This document shows positions 20,398 to 32,569 of a stretch of 64,000 nucleotides of DNA, piece by piece (the first letter of the stretch is position 1; every line of letters begins with the position of its first letter). The stretch is from Arthrobacter sp. PsM3 (GTDB lineage: Bacteria > Actinomycetota > Actinomycetes > Actinomycetales > Micrococcaceae), in the NCBI RefSeq assembly GCF_030433895.1, contig NZ_JARUXE010000022.1:19498-83497 (forward strand), given 5' to 3'. The position numbers and the translations under genes are program-made. The notes beneath the pieces are model-generated. The model did not search any database, was not told where the DNA came from, and saw only the letters and a program-made list of their open reading frames with translations.

Positions 20398-21885
20398 TTA
20401 GCCGATGCCGATGGCTCCGGTCAGGACGCCGACGGCGAGCATGACCAGGGACACGACGGCGGTGCGCCAGAGGACCTTCTTGTGGTGGTCGCCCAGTTCC
20501 ACCTTGGCGAGGGAGACCAGGAGCAGGATCGCGGGGACCAGCGGGCTCTGCAGGTGGAACGGCTGGCCGGTGATCGAGGCGCGGGCCATGTCCGCGGCGC
20601 TGACGCCGTAGTGGGCCGCGGTCTCGCTGAGGACCGGCAGGACGCCGAAGTAGAAGGCATCGTTGCTCATGAAGAACGTCATGGGGATGCTCAGTACGCC
20701 GGTGATGATCGCCATGAACGGGCCCATGTCGGCGGGGATGATCGCCACGAGCCACTCGGACATGGCCTTGACCATGCCGGTGCCGTTCAGGACGCCGGTG
20801 AGGACGGCGGCGGCCATGACCATGCTGACGACGGCGACGATCGACGGAGCGTGGGCGATCAGCTGGGCACCCTGGTCCTTGACCTTCGGGAAGTTGACCA
20901 GCAGAGCGATGGCGGAACCCACCATAAAGACGAACGGGAGCGGAATGACGTTGGCGACGAGCGTCATCATGACCGCCACCGTCAGGCCGAGGTTGAACCA
21001 GAACAGCTTGGGACGCAATGTCTTACGGTTGGGGTCCAGTGCGGTGTCCGCCATGGCGGAATCGCGGTCGTCCACGAGCTCCCCCGTGCGTTCCAGAACC
21101 GCCACGGAGGAACCGCCTGCCGAGGGAGTTTCGGCGGCGGAGGTCCCCCCGGCAGGGCCGGAGGACTTGCGGCCGAAACCGAAGCGGCCGGAGCTGCCCA
21201 GGGGCGAGCCGCCGTCGAACGTGTTGGCGGTATCCCAGATTTCCGGGGCGACGGCGCGGAGCCGGTTGCGTTCCTGCAGGCCCAGGAGCCAGGAAAAGAC
21301 GAAGACCACAACGAGGCCGGCAATGAGCGAGGGGATCATCGGAACGAAGACATCGTTGACGTCGAGCTTCAGCGCGGTTGCGGCACGGGCAGTGGGGCCG
21401 CCCCACGGCAGGATGTTCATGGTGCCGTTGGCGAGGCCCGCCACACAGGTCAGGACCACGGGGCTCATTTTGAGGCGCAGGTAGACCGGCAGCATGGCCG
21501 CGGTGGTGAGGATGAAGGTGGTGGAGCCGTCGCCGTCGAGAGACACTGCCGCGGCGAGGATGGCGGTGCCGAGGACCACCTTGGCGGGGTCGTTGCCGAG
21601 CTTGCGCAGGATGAACCGGACCAGCGGGTCAAAGAGCCCGACGTCGATCATCAGGCCGAAGTAGATGATGGCGAACATCAGCAGGGCTGCGGTGGACGTC
21701 ATCGACTTCATCGAGTCCATGACCATAGGGCCGATGCCGAGGCCTGCGCCGGCGAAAAGTCCGAAAACGGTGGGGACGATGATGAGCGCCAGGACTGGCG
21801 TCAGCTTCTTCGTCATGATCAGCACCATGAATACCGCGATCATGGCGAATCCTAGTAATACCAGCACGGCCGGCTCCTTCTTCAT
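20398..21885 (-). CDS. CitMHS-family citrate (metal-citrate:H+) transporter
   Basis: A 495-residue polytopic transporter of the CitMHS family, which imports citrate complexed with Mg2+ or Ca2+ by proton symport. It begins LVLLGFAMIAVFMVLIMTKK and shows the family's FGLMIDVGLFDPLVRFI, LDGDGSTTFILTTAAMLPVY and ANGTMNILPWGGPTARAA, and in the second half SMVMAAAVLTGVLNGTGMVK and FFMSNDAFYFGVLPVLSE. A roughly 80-residue hydrophilic, Gly/Ser-rich loop separates the halves. ATG at 21885 is used; a GTG 19 codons earlier is possible but the extension is not membrane-like. It is divergent from the sensor-kinase/regulator pair, which probably induces it on citrate. Confidence 0.92.
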   Translation of the reverse strand: MKKEPAVLVLLGFAMIAVFMVLIMTKKLTPVLALIIVPTVFGLFAGAGLGIGPMVMDSMKSMTSTAALLMFAIIYFGLMIDVGLFDPLVRFILRKLGNDPAKVVLGTAILAAAVSLDGDGSTTFILTTAAMLPVYLRLKMSPVVLTCVAGLANGTMNILPWGGPTARAATALKLDVNDVFVPMIPSLIAGLVVVFVFSWLLGLQERNRLRAVAPEIWDTANTFDGGSPLGSSGRFGFGRKSSGPAGGTSAAETPSAGGSSVAVLERTGELVDDRDSAMADTALDPNRKTLRPKLFWFNLGLTVAVMMTLVANVIPLPFVFMVGSAIALLVNFPKVKDQGAQLIAHAPSIVAVVSMVMAAAVLTGVLNGTGMVKAMSEWLVAIIPADMGPFMAIITGVLSIPMTFFMSNDAFYFGVLPVLSETAAHYGVSAADMARASITGQPFHLQSPLVPAILLLVSLAKVELGDHHKKVLWRTAVVSLVMLAVGVLTGAIGIG

Positions 21886-22027
21886 TGAATCGCACCACCC
21901 CGGTGTGATGCGTACAACAGACGTTAGAGTGGCGCCCGTCACGGCTGGGCCTTTGCCTCATTTGATTGGCATACTGCTTATTGGACGCATTTTGCGCATT
22001 TTGCTCACACATCTTGGGAGGACCGCT

Positions 22028-23794
22028 GTGCCACGTTTGAGCCGCCGGGCTCCCCTGCGCTTCTCCACCCAGACATTGCTGCTCCAGCTGGGGGTCGTGG
22101 CGCTGGTGGTGCTCCTGACCAGCGCCGTCCACATCTGGCTCACCTGGGAGCGGCTGGGCCGCGAGGCGGAGAACCAGGCGCTGACGCTGGCCCGGACCGT
22201 GGCCTCGGACCCGCAGGTGCGGGCGGAGGTCCAGCAGATCAGCGCCCAGCCCGGCACTCCCCCGGCCGCCGAACTGCTCGGCGGGCCCCTGATGGCCGCC
22301 GCCGAGGGTGCCCGCACCCGCACCGGCGCCCTGTTCGTCGTCATCACCGACGAAACCGGCTTGCGCCTCGCACACCCCGATGCCGAGCGGCTCGGCGAAC
22401 GGGTCAGCACTGACCCGTCCGAGGCACTGGCCGGCAAGGAAGTCACCACCCGGAACACCGGCACCCTCGGCCCCTCCGCCGGGGCCAAAGTTCCGGTGTT
22501 CGCCCCGGATTCGGGCACCGTGGTGGGCGAGGTCAGCGTGGGCTACTCCACCGAAACCATCGGCCAGAGCCTGGCCCGGGACGTCGTCCCGATCGCCCTG
22601 ACCGCCGCCGGGGCACTGCTTGTCGGCGTTCTGGCCTCGTTCCTGCTCCGGCGCCGGCTCCAGCGACTGACCCTGGGGCTGGAACCGGAGGAAATCAGCA
22701 CCCTGGTCCACGACCAGGTGGCGGTCCTGCAGGGCGTCGACGACGGCGTGATCGGCATCGCCGCGGACGGCCGGGTCAGTGTCTTCAACGCCGCCGCCCG
22801 GCGCCTGCTGGGACAGCCCGACCTCACCGGGACCCCGTGGGCCGACGCCCCGGTTCCGGCCCAGCTGCTCGCCCTGACCCGGGCCGACGCCGCCGAAGGT
22901 GACGCGGTGGAATTCGTCGCCGGCGGCCGGGTGCTGGTGGCCAGCGCCCGCAAGGCCCTGCACGGCCGCGAGGACCTGGGCTGGGTGGTCATGCTGCGGG
23001 ACCGGACCGAACTCCAGCACCTGACCCGCCAGCTCGACGCCGTGGGCACCTTGTCCACCGCGCTCCGGGCCCAGCGGCACGAGTTCGCCAACCAGCTGCA
23101 CACCATTGCCGGCTTCATGAGCATCGGCCAGCACCAGCAGGCGCGGGAGTACCTGGCCCGGCTGGCCGCCACCGGGCCGCTGAAGTTCCCCGTGGACCAG
23201 GCGGAGCTGCTCCAGGACCCGTACCTGCAGGCCTTCCTCGGCGCCAAGGGTGTGGAGGCGGACGAACGCGGTGTGAGCCTGCGGCTCGGCCCGGAAACCC
23301 TGGTCCGGGGCCAGGTCACCGAGCCGCAGGAAGTCACCACGGTCCTGGGCAACCTGATCGACAATGCCGTGAACGCCGCCGTCGCGGGCTCGGCGCCGGA
23401 GCGCTGGGTCGAGGTGGAGGTGCTCGACGGACCTGGCACCGGGGCCGTCGGCGGCACGCTGCACATCGTCGTCGGGGACTCCGGCGACGGCCTCCCGGCC
23501 GCTGCGGCGGGCAGCGCCGGCGCCGACATGGACCCGGAGGCCGACGCCGACGCAGTGTTCGCGGAGGGATTCACGACCTCCGAACGCCCGGCCCGGGCGG
23601 GCGCCGGCCAGGGCCTGGGCCTCGCGCTGGCCCGGCAGCTGGCCCGCCGCCGCGGCGGGGACGTGCGGGTGCTGGACCCGGGCTCCCCCGGCGGTCCCGG
23701 CGCGGTGTTCATGGCAACCCTGCCGGGGACGACGGCGCCCCATGACACAAAGCCCAACGAGACAAAGCCCAACGAAAGAGACAACGATGTCTGA
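22028..23794 (+). CDS. CitA/DcuS-family sensor histidine kinase
   Basis: A 588-residue membrane sensor kinase for di- or tricarboxylates. Order: N-terminal helix (LLLQLGVVALVVLLTSAVHI), an extracytoplasmic Cache-type domain to about residue 180, a second helix (PIALTAAGALLVGVLASFLL), a PAS domain (QGVDDGVIGIAADGRVSVFN), then a SpoOB-type phosphoacceptor HEFANQLHTIAGF and ATPase boxes NLIDNAVNAA, VGDSGDGL and GQGLGLALARQL. The start is GTG at 22028 with GGGAGG seven bases upstream. Its stop overlaps the regulator start by eight bases. Divergent from the CitMHS transporter, so citrate is the expected signal. The C-terminus has a duplicated TKPNE peptide. Confidence 0.9.
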   Translation: MPRLSRRAPLRFSTQTLLLQLGVVALVVLLTSAVHIWLTWERLGREAENQALTLARTVASDPQVRAEVQQISAQPGTPPAAELLGGPLMAAAEGARTRTGALFVVITDETGLRLAHPDAERLGERVSTDPSEALAGKEVTTRNTGTLGPSAGAKVPVFAPDSGTVVGEVSVGYSTETIGQSLARDVVPIALTAAGALLVGVLASFLLRRRLQRLTLGLEPEEISTLVHDQVAVLQGVDDGVIGIAADGRVSVFNAAARRLLGQPDLTGTPWADAPVPAQLLALTRADAAEGDAVEFVAGGRVLVASARKALHGREDLGWVVMLRDRTELQHLTRQLDAVGTLSTALRAQRHEFANQLHTIAGFMSIGQHQQAREYLARLAATGPLKFPVDQAELLQDPYLQAFLGAKGVEADERGVSLRLGPETLVRGQVTEPQEVTTVLGNLIDNAVNAAVAGSAPERWVEVEVLDGPGTGAVGGTLHIVVGDSGDGLPAAAAGSAGADMDPEADADAVFAEGFTTSERPARAGAGQGLGLALARQLARRRGGDVRVLDPGSPGGPGAVFMATLPGTTAPHDTKPNETKPNERDNDV

Positions 23795-24458
23795 GGACTT
23801 CAGGGTGTTGATTGTCGATGACGATTTCCACGTCGCCAAGCTGCATGCCGCCTATGTGGATTCCGTGGCGGGGTTCCTGGCCCTGCCTCCGGCCGGGTCG
23901 GCGTCGCAGGCGCTGCAGGCCATCCACAGCCTGCGCCCGGACCTGCTGCTGCTGGACGTCTACCTGCCGGACGCTTCCGGGCTGGACCTGCTGCGCCAGC
24001 TGGATGTGGACACGATGATCCTCAGCGCCGCCTCGGACACGGCCTCGCTGCGGCTCGCGTTCCGGCGCGGCGCGCTGGGCTACCTGCTGAAGCCGTTCAC
24101 GGCCGAATCACTGTCCCAGCTGCTGCGCTCCTATGCGCGCTACCGGCGGATCCTGGCCCAGCCGGGGAACGTCAGCCAGGACACGGTGGAACGGGCCAAG
24201 CGCGCCCTGATCCCGGGGGATGTCATTGCCTCGGCCAGGCCCCGGTCCGCCACCGAGGCAGCCGTGCTGGAATCGCTGGTACCGGGCGAACAGTATTCGG
24301 CGGCCGAGGTCGCCACCCGGGTCGGCGTTTCCCGGGCCACCGCCCAGCGGTACCTGTCGGCGCTCGCCGACGACGGCGCCGTCGACATCCAGCTGCGCTA
24401 CGGCACCACGGGCCGGCCCGAGCACCGCTACGGGCTGCCCCCGGCCGCAACGGCCTGA
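23787..24458 (+). CDS. CitB/DcuR-family response regulator
   Basis: A 223-residue partner of the preceding kinase. The receiver domain has VLIVDDDFHVAKLHAAYVDS (acidic pocket), LLLLDVYLPDASGLDLL (phospho-Asp), and YLLKPFTAESL (conserved Lys). The C-terminal helix-turn-helix reads AAEVATRVGVSRATAQRYLSAL with a CitB-style HRYGL ending. It starts MSEDFRVLIVDDD, overlapping the kinase stop. It probably activates the divergent citrate transporter gene. Copy 3 of the hairpin repeat follows. Confidence 0.92.
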   Translation: MSEDFRVLIVDDDFHVAKLHAAYVDSVAGFLALPPAGSASQALQAIHSLRPDLLLLDVYLPDASGLDLLRQLDVDTMILSAASDTASLRLAFRRGALGYLLKPFTAESLSQLLRSYARYRRILAQPGNVSQDTVERAKRALIPGDVIASARPRSATEAAVLESLVPGEQYSAAEVATRVGVSRATAQRYLSALADDGAVDIQLRYGTTGRPEHRYGLPPAATA

Positions 24459-24475
24459 GCCCGCCCCCACCAAGA

Positions 24476-24538
24476 CAACGCGGGGTCACCTACGGCCCAT
24501 CCGGAGCCCCGGGACGGGCCGTATCTGACCCCGCGTTG
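24476..24538. repeat. AACGCGGGGTCA hairpin repeat, copy 3 (bidirectional terminator)
   Basis: Arms CAACGCGGGGTCA and its complement, with an inner ACGGCCC/GGGCCGT stem and core GGCCCATCCGGAG shared with copy 2. It sits between the convergent response-regulator and RidA-family genes, 18 and 10 bases from their stops. Confidence 0.75.
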
Positions 24539-24547
24539 TGGTTGCGG

Positions 24548-24931
24548 TTAGTTGGTGCTCTTGTGGGCCACCAGTTCGATCTCGACCAGCATCTTGGGGT
24601 CCAGGAACGGCAGCACGTGGACCAGGGCCAGGCTGGGGCGGATCTCGCCGAAGACTTCGCCGTGGGCGCGCCCGGCTTCCTCCCACTGGCTGATGTCCGT
24701 CAGGTACAGCTTGGACTGCACGACGTCGGCATAGTCGAAACCGGCGTCGGCCAGGACGGTGCCGAGCTTGTCCAGGATGAAGCGGGTCTGGGTGTAGAAG
24801 TCCTCGCCGACCACGCCGTCCTCGCCACTGGCGGCAGTAGCGGAGATGTAGAGGGTGTTGTCCACCTGAACCGCCCGGGAGTAACCGACCTTCTGTTCCC
24901 AGACGGAACCGGTGCCGAATGTCTTGCGCAT
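24548..24931 (-). CDS. RidA/YjgF family protein
   Basis: A 127-residue RidA-superfamily protein. Archetypal members hydrolyse reactive enamine/imine intermediates of PLP enzymes. This sequence (GTGSVWEQKVGYSRAVQVDN, YISATAASGEDGVV, VVQSKLYLTDISQWEEAGRA, FGEIRPSLALVHVLPFLDPK, LVEIELVAH) fits a Rid subgroup with the conserved Arg before the PxxxxV segment, here RPSLALV. The start MRKTFGTGSVW follows GAAAGGCACC. It is a single gene, convergent to the response regulator. Confidence 0.85.
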   Translation of the reverse strand: MRKTFGTGSVWEQKVGYSRAVQVDNTLYISATAASGEDGVVGEDFYTQTRFILDKLGTVLADAGFDYADVVQSKLYLTDISQWEEAGRAHGEVFGEIRPSLALVHVLPFLDPKMLVEIELVAHKSTN

Positions 24932-25034
24932 GGAGGTGCCTTTCGCGGTGTGGGGTGGAGTCGGCACCACTTTAGGGCGGCGGAAGGCGCCTCGGGTAAA
25001 CCGGCGGAAATGTGTCGGACCGGAGCGGTCCGGG

Positions 25035-25556
25035 TCAGCTGCCGATGTCCCGGTTCGTCCGGAAGGCGTTGCGGCGGGCGTGCTCGTGGACGCGGCTCAG
25101 GGCCTCGATCTGGGACCGGGCTTCGTCGCCGAGGGCGGTGAAGGTGTCCGGGTTGAGCCCGAGCTCGGGCGCCAGCTCTTCCAGGGTCTGCCAGCCGCCG
25201 AGCTTGCCCAGGACCGCGGCACGCATCAGCTCGGCCTCCAGCACCATGGTCATCGGCGACCGGCGGACGATGCGCCCGTTCAGCTTGAGCCGGCCGGCGT
25301 GCTCGGCCAGCCAGGCCGCGGCCTGGCGGTGCGGGCGCTGCCGGAGGCCGAGGTCGTAGATCAGGCCGCGGAGCATGTCCCGTTCCCGGGTGATTTCCGC
25401 GCTGACCCGGGCGAGATCGGCGGACACCGGGGTGTCGGCGAAGGCCTCGGCCATGCGCTGGATGCGGGAGACGCCGGCGGTGGAGCCGGTGAGGTGGTCC
25501 GAGAGGTACAGACCGAGGAGTTTACCGTCGATAGAGCCGGGGATGTGCGGTGCCAT
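25035..25556 (-). CDS. conserved helical protein of unknown function
   Basis: Not recognised. The 173-residue sequence MAPHIPGSIDGKLLGLYLSD through HLTGSTAGVSRIQRMAEAFA is predicted almost all helical, with four or more amphipathic helices. It includes ITRERDMLRGLIYDLGLRQR and MVLEAELMRAAVLGKLGGWQ, with several Asp/Glu/His residues in helical register. This resembles a small four-helix, ferritin-like bundle, but no metal-site motif is certain. The start ATG has GGAGG (CCTGGAGGAACC) just upstream. Codon bias matches its neighbours, so the frame is very likely real. Confidence 0.7.
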   Translation of the reverse strand: MAPHIPGSIDGKLLGLYLSDHLTGSTAGVSRIQRMAEAFADTPVSADLARVSAEITRERDMLRGLIYDLGLRQRPHRQAAAWLAEHAGRLKLNGRIVRRSPMTMVLEAELMRAAVLGKLGGWQTLEELAPELGLNPDTFTALGDEARSQIEALSRVHEHARRNAFRTNRDIGS

Positions 25557-25619
25557 GGTTCCTCCAGGGTGCCTGTAGCTGAGCGTTTCGGTTGACCCAC
25601 ACCCTACCCGACGGCGGCC

Positions 25620-26123
25620 TTACAGCTCCTGGCGGTAAACCAGCAGTTTGATGTCGGTGTCCGGCACCACCCAGTCGCGCTCGGGGGCCCGCTGGAAGCC
25701 GGTCTTGAGATAGAGTCCGTGGGCGCTTTCCCAGGTCAGGCCCGTGGTCAGCGCCACGGCATGGATCCCGGGCAGCGACCGGGCATGGTCGAGGATGGCG
25801 TGGACCATGGCCTTGCCGGCGCCACTGCGCTGGACGGCCGGGTCCACCACGAGCATCCGGAATTCCAGCTCATCGCTCCGGGCGATGTCGGCGTAGGGTT
25901 CGCCGGCGACGGCCAGGGTCACGGAACCGACGATGCGGCCCGCGCGTTCCGCCACCCAGATGGTGGCCTTCGCGGCCCGCCGGGCCACGTCCTGGATCTG
26001 CCGCATGTAGGGGTGGTCGGCGCTCTCGAAGTAGCCGGCGGCAAGGTAGGCGTCCCGGGTGATGCGCGCAATCGCGTCGTAGTCGGCCGGAACGGCAGGG
26101 CGGATGATGATCTGGGGATGCAC
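25620..26123 (-). CDS. GNAT-family N-acetyltransferase
   Basis: A 167-residue acetyl-CoA-dependent acyltransferase. It shows IIIRPAVPADYDAIARITRD at the N-terminus, ERAGRIVGSVTLAVAG (strand beta-4), EFRMLVVDPAVQRSGAGKAM (strand then the Q-x-x-G-x-G pyrophosphate loop) and the C-terminal GLYLKTGFQRAPERDW. The substrate is not known. It is followed by the helical unknown gene on the same strand after about 60 bases and may be co-transcribed. Confidence 0.85.
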   Translation of the reverse strand: MHPQIIIRPAVPADYDAIARITRDAYLAAGYFESADHPYMRQIQDVARRAAKATIWVAERAGRIVGSVTLAVAGEPYADIARSDELEFRMLVVDPAVQRSGAGKAMVHAILDHARSLPGIHAVALTTGLTWESAHGLYLKTGFQRAPERDWVVPDTDIKLLVYRQEL

Positions 26124-26230
26124 CTGTCCATGCTACGGGCGGGTACGCCTGACGGGCGGCGGAACTGCAGTTTCCGTGACCGAACTATCAGAACGGGCCC
26201 GCCCGTGCAGATCGGCCCGCAACGGCCGGG

Positions 26231-29612
<3,382 letters not shown>

Positions 29613-29618
29613 TTAACA

Positions 29619-29671
29619 AGCTGTGGCCGTTGCAGCTCCCGCTATCAAGGGGTGTTGCAACGGCCACAGCT
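29619..29671. repeat. hairpin (AGCTGTGGCCGTTGCA arms) after the WXG100 gene
   Basis: Perfect 16-base arms with a 21-base loop, 43 bases after the WXG100 stop on the minus strand, so positioned as its terminator. On the far side lies the beheaded alcohol-dehydrogenase remnant. Confidence 0.7.
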
Positions 29672-29713
29672 ACCCCGGAGGTGCGTCCGGGCCGTGTGCT
29701 GAAGGTGCTGGGC

Positions 29714-29977
29714 TTAGCGGGAAGCGCTTTCCTGCTCGGTGGCGTTGCGGCTGGCGTGCTTGCCGGCCTCCTGCAGCGCCTGGGACACCTTGGCCAGCGC
29801 GGCGACGTGCTGGCCGTTCCACTCGCTGCGGAATTTGTCCGCGTCCGGGCCCTTCCAGTCGGTGCCCTCAAGCACCTTGGTCAGCATCGACTTCTGCTTG
29901 TCGATCTCCGACGAACCCGCCTGCAGCTTCGTGCCAAGAGTCTTGAGCTGAGCAATGTCTGCGCCCCAAATAGCCAT
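29714..29977 (-). CDS. WXG100 family protein (EsxA-like)
   Basis: An 87-residue helical-hairpin protein of the type VII secretion substrate family. The central turn is WKGPDADKFRSEWN (a W-x-G at about residues 41-43), flanked by helices ADIAQLKTLGTKLQAGSSEI and VAALAKVSQALQEAGKHASR. Start with GGAGATATTCG upstream is good. It stands alone, without the usual second WXG100 partner and about 12 kb from the FtsK/SpoIIIE-type ATPase at 42-46 kb that could export it. Length and the missing C-terminal YxxxD signal are compatible with WXG100 proteins. Confidence 0.88.
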   Translation of the reverse strand: MAIWGADIAQLKTLGTKLQAGSSEIDKQKSMLTKVLEGTDWKGPDADKFRSEWNGQHVAALAKVSQALQEAGKHASRNATEQESASR

Positions 29978-30122
29978 TCGAATATCTCCTCAAATAAGTG
30001 AACGGACCCGGGCCCTGCCGGCGTCCCCCAAAGGCCCCCGGCTGTTCCCGGAAGTCCATTGCCTCGAACCTACCCTGTCCGCCGAAAAAGTGTCGATGGG
30101 CACCCCTCCCCATCCCGCCGGG

Positions 30123-31316
30123 TCAAGCCGGCAGGTTGTAGACGTCGAGTCCGAACCGGTTCAGCCCGGGTGTGCCTGCGTAGCCGAGGTAGGGCAGTCC
30201 GAAGGTGTCTTCGATGCTGGCCAGCAGGCTGTAGTGGTTGTAGGGGGTGGTGGACCAGGTGCCGCCCTTCGTGAACGGGGAGAGGACAAGGGCTCCGACC
30301 CTGCCTCCGCCGGGGCCAGTGATGCCCGGCTGCGGGGAGTTTGGTCCGGGGCCTTCCCCGCAGCAGGCGGCAGCATCGGACTGCGGGCCGTCGGATTCGT
30401 CGAACGTAATCACCAGGATGCCGTCCTGCTTGAAGGCCGGGGAGGAGGTGATGGCCGGCACCCACTGTTGGAGCCACTCGTCGGCGCTGGGCAGCCCGCC
30501 GGGCTGCCCGTCCACACACGGGGAGTCGTGGCCGTCGTGGCAGAGGTTCGGCGTGATCATGGACAGGTTGGAGGTGGTGGCGGTCGAGGCGAGGTCCGTC
30601 TTCAAGGCGCTGAGGTCGACGTCGTTCCTGGCGCAGTCCGGCGAGCCGGTGATCCCGGCGAAGTAGACGAACGGGTTGTGGCGGGCCGCGTACTGGTCTC
30701 CTGCTTCTGCCTTTTGGGTGTCATCGACCGCGCCGGGGGCGGGATGCCGGCAGGGGGTTCCCATGTCCTCCATATAGCCCTTCCAGGTCTTTCCGGCGGC
30801 CGTTAGCTGTCCAGCGACGGTGGGGACGCTGGACGGGAAGACGCAGCCGTCGCCGACGGCCTGGCCCGGGCTGGCCGTGCCGGTGCCGACGAACGGTGTG
30901 TAGCTCTGGCAGTCGGCCTGCATCTGGGGGTTCGGCCCCTGTCCGGAAATCTGTGCCACGTAGTTGGGCTGGGAGTTGTGGGCTGTTCCGGAGTACTGGT
31001 TCAGCAGCACCCCCTGGGCCCGGAGGGTCCGGGACAGATACGGGGCGGCCGACGCCGGACCCCAGGTTTCGTCGTAGCCCTTGTTCTCGAGGTTGATGAC
31101 GAAGACGTGCTTCGCGCCGGGCAGGTAGCTCTGGGCCTGTGTAGCCGCCGGAGCGCTTGCTGTGGCGGCCGGCTGGGCAGGCCCGGAGGCCATCGCTGCC
31201 GCGGCGAGCAGGACGACGGCCGAGGCGGAGGCACGCAGGGCGAGCCACCGGCGGCGCTTGCGGGAGCCAGAGGTCGCCGTCGTGTGATCTGTGGTGGTGT
31301 TCAAGGGAACTTCCAT
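30123..31316 (-). CDS. secreted phosphoesterase (PF04185-type, acid-phosphatase-like)
   Basis: A 397-residue exported hydrolase of the phosphoesterase/phospholipase C superfamily. The N-terminus has a basic region GSRKRRRW then a hydrophobic stretch (SAVVLLAAAAMAS), a signal peptide. The mature part shows HVFVINLENKGYDETWGP (metal-binding start motif), SGTAHNSQPNYVAQISG, VITFDESDGP (metal Asp/Glu pair) and GRVGALVLSPFTKGGTWSTT, ending LLASIEDTFGLPYLGYA. ATG at 31316 overlaps the upstream gene by 16 bases. A TTG at 31304 with GGAAG ahead of it is a good alternative start. Co-transcribed with the phospholipase-C-like gene, and possibly under phosphate control. Confidence 0.85.
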   Translation of the reverse strand: MEVPLNTTTDHTTATSGSRKRRRWLALRASASAVVLLAAAAMASGPAQPAATASAPAATQAQSYLPGAKHVFVINLENKGYDETWGPASAAPYLSRTLRAQGVLLNQYSGTAHNSQPNYVAQISGQGPNPQMQADCQSYTPFVGTGTASPGQAVGDGCVFPSSVPTVAGQLTAAGKTWKGYMEDMGTPCRHPAPGAVDDTQKAEAGDQYAARHNPFVYFAGITGSPDCARNDVDLSALKTDLASTATTSNLSMITPNLCHDGHDSPCVDGQPGGLPSADEWLQQWVPAITSSPAFKQDGILVITFDESDGPQSDAAACCGEGPGPNSPQPGITGPGGGRVGALVLSPFTKGGTWSTTPYNHYSLLASIEDTFGLPYLGYAGTPGLNRFGLDVYNLPA

Positions 31317-32569
31317 CCGTCGGCGAGGGCTTTCTCTTTCAGGCCTGACCATTCCTCGGCCGGGGGCGGCCCGACAGGGCTGCAGGCGGGTCCGGCAACG
31401 AACGGCGGGACCAAATATTTGGGGGCCGCGAGATTGGCGGGCACGGCGAAGTCGAGGACTTCAGCGATATTGCGGGCGGCCTTGTCCCGGGGGGTCAGCG
31501 GCGGCAGGCTCCACCGCCACTCGATGGCCTTCAGGACCGAAGTGTGGTCGTAGACGTCGTGGGCGACGTACCGTCGTCGGGCGCGCGGCGAGATCACGAC
31601 GGACGGCACCCGGAAGCCGCGCAGTGCCGTGTCCGGGCTCGTGTCCGGGGCGCTGGCCGGGGGGACGTGGTCGTAGAAGCCGCCCCACTCGTCATAGTTA
31701 ATCACCAGCATCGTGTTGGCCCATCCAGGGCCGGTGGTGACGGCGTTGTAGACCTCTGCCAGGAAAAGTTCGCCGGCGCGGATGTCCGCGTGCGGGTGGT
31801 CATCCCCGGAGGTGCCGGAGCCTTCATCGGTGAAGCGGGGGTCCACGAACGACACTGCGGGGAGGCTGCCGGCGGCACAGTCCGTGAGGAATTCGGAATA
31901 GTGGTGCGAGATTCCGAGGTACTTCGGGCCCCAGAGCGCGGTGAAGGGGATGTCGCCGTAGTAGTACTTGCCGGACACTCCGGCGGTGGACAGCCGGTCC
32001 CAGATGGTAGGGAGCGTGGACGTCACGGTGGAGTTATGAAGCCTGTCCGTTGCGGCGGCGTGCTGGTAGAACCTGTTCGGGTAGGTTTCGGCCATCGTGG
32101 CGGCGAAGTACCGGTCGCAGACCGTCCAGTCCGGTCCCGCCTGGCGCCAGAAGTCGAGGTCGGCGCCGGCGTAATAGCCCACGGCGAACTCGTCGTTCTC
32201 GCCTGCGCGCAGCCAGCCGTTGTTTTTGCCGTCGTTGTACTCGATCCGGCCACCCTCGTAGGAGTGGTCCGGGTCCGGGTGCCCGCAGCCCTGAAAATCC
32301 GTCAGATGATACGTGGTGTGCGGAATGCCGTAGCGGTCCGTGTAGCTCAGGCCGGCCTGTTTGCCGTCCGCACCCGGCATCCACCCCACGAAGTGGTCAA
32401 AGGAACGGTTTTCCATCATCACGACGATGATGTGGTCGATCCCTGAGCTGGCGGCAGCCGGCAGCGGGGGCGTGGCCGCATCGGCGGGCCATGCCGAGGC
32501 CCCCGCGACCACCGCGCCGGCCGCGGCCGTACCTGCAACACCCAAAAAACTGCGTCTCGAAACGTTCAC
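31301..32569 (-). CDS. Tat-exported phospholipase C / acid phosphatase family protein
   Basis: A 422-residue PF04185 phosphoesterase. MNVSRRSFLGVAGTAAAGAV is a twin-arginine signal (RRSFLG), consistent with export folded with metal. The mature domain has IDHIIVVMMENRSFDHFVGW (the family's N-terminal catalytic motif), YPNRFYQHAAAT, VSFVDPRFTDEG, GDDHPHADIRAGE and NYDEWGGFYDHVPPA. It is more like bacterial phospholipase C than its operon partner, which it overlaps at the 3' end. The upstream region has a PHO-box-like repeat at 32852-32884, suggesting induction in phosphate starvation. Confidence 0.88.
   Translation of the reverse strand: MNVSRRSFLGVAGTAAAGAVVAGASAWPADAATPPLPAAASSGIDHIIVVMMENRSFDHFVGWMPGADGKQAGLSYTDRYGIPHTTYHLTDFQGCGHPDPDHSYEGGRIEYNDGKNNGWLRAGENDEFAVGYYAGADLDFWRQAGPDWTVCDRYFAATMAETYPNRFYQHAAATDRLHNSTVTSTLPTIWDRLSTAGVSGKYYYGDIPFTALWGPKYLGISHHYSEFLTDCAAGSLPAVSFVDPRFTDEGSGTSGDDHPHADIRAGELFLAEVYNAVTTGPGWANTMLVINYDEWGGFYDHVPPASAPDTSPDTALRGFRVPSVVISPRARRRYVAHDVYDHTSVLKAIEWRWSLPPLTPRDKAARNIAEVLDFAVPANLAAPKYLVPPFVAGPACSPVGPPPAEEWSGLKEKALADGWKFP

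Noticed and set aside
30123..31316. Assignment as a phosphatidylinositol-specific enzyme
   Set aside because: Only general PF04185-type motifs are visible; substrate specificity cannot be read from the sequence.
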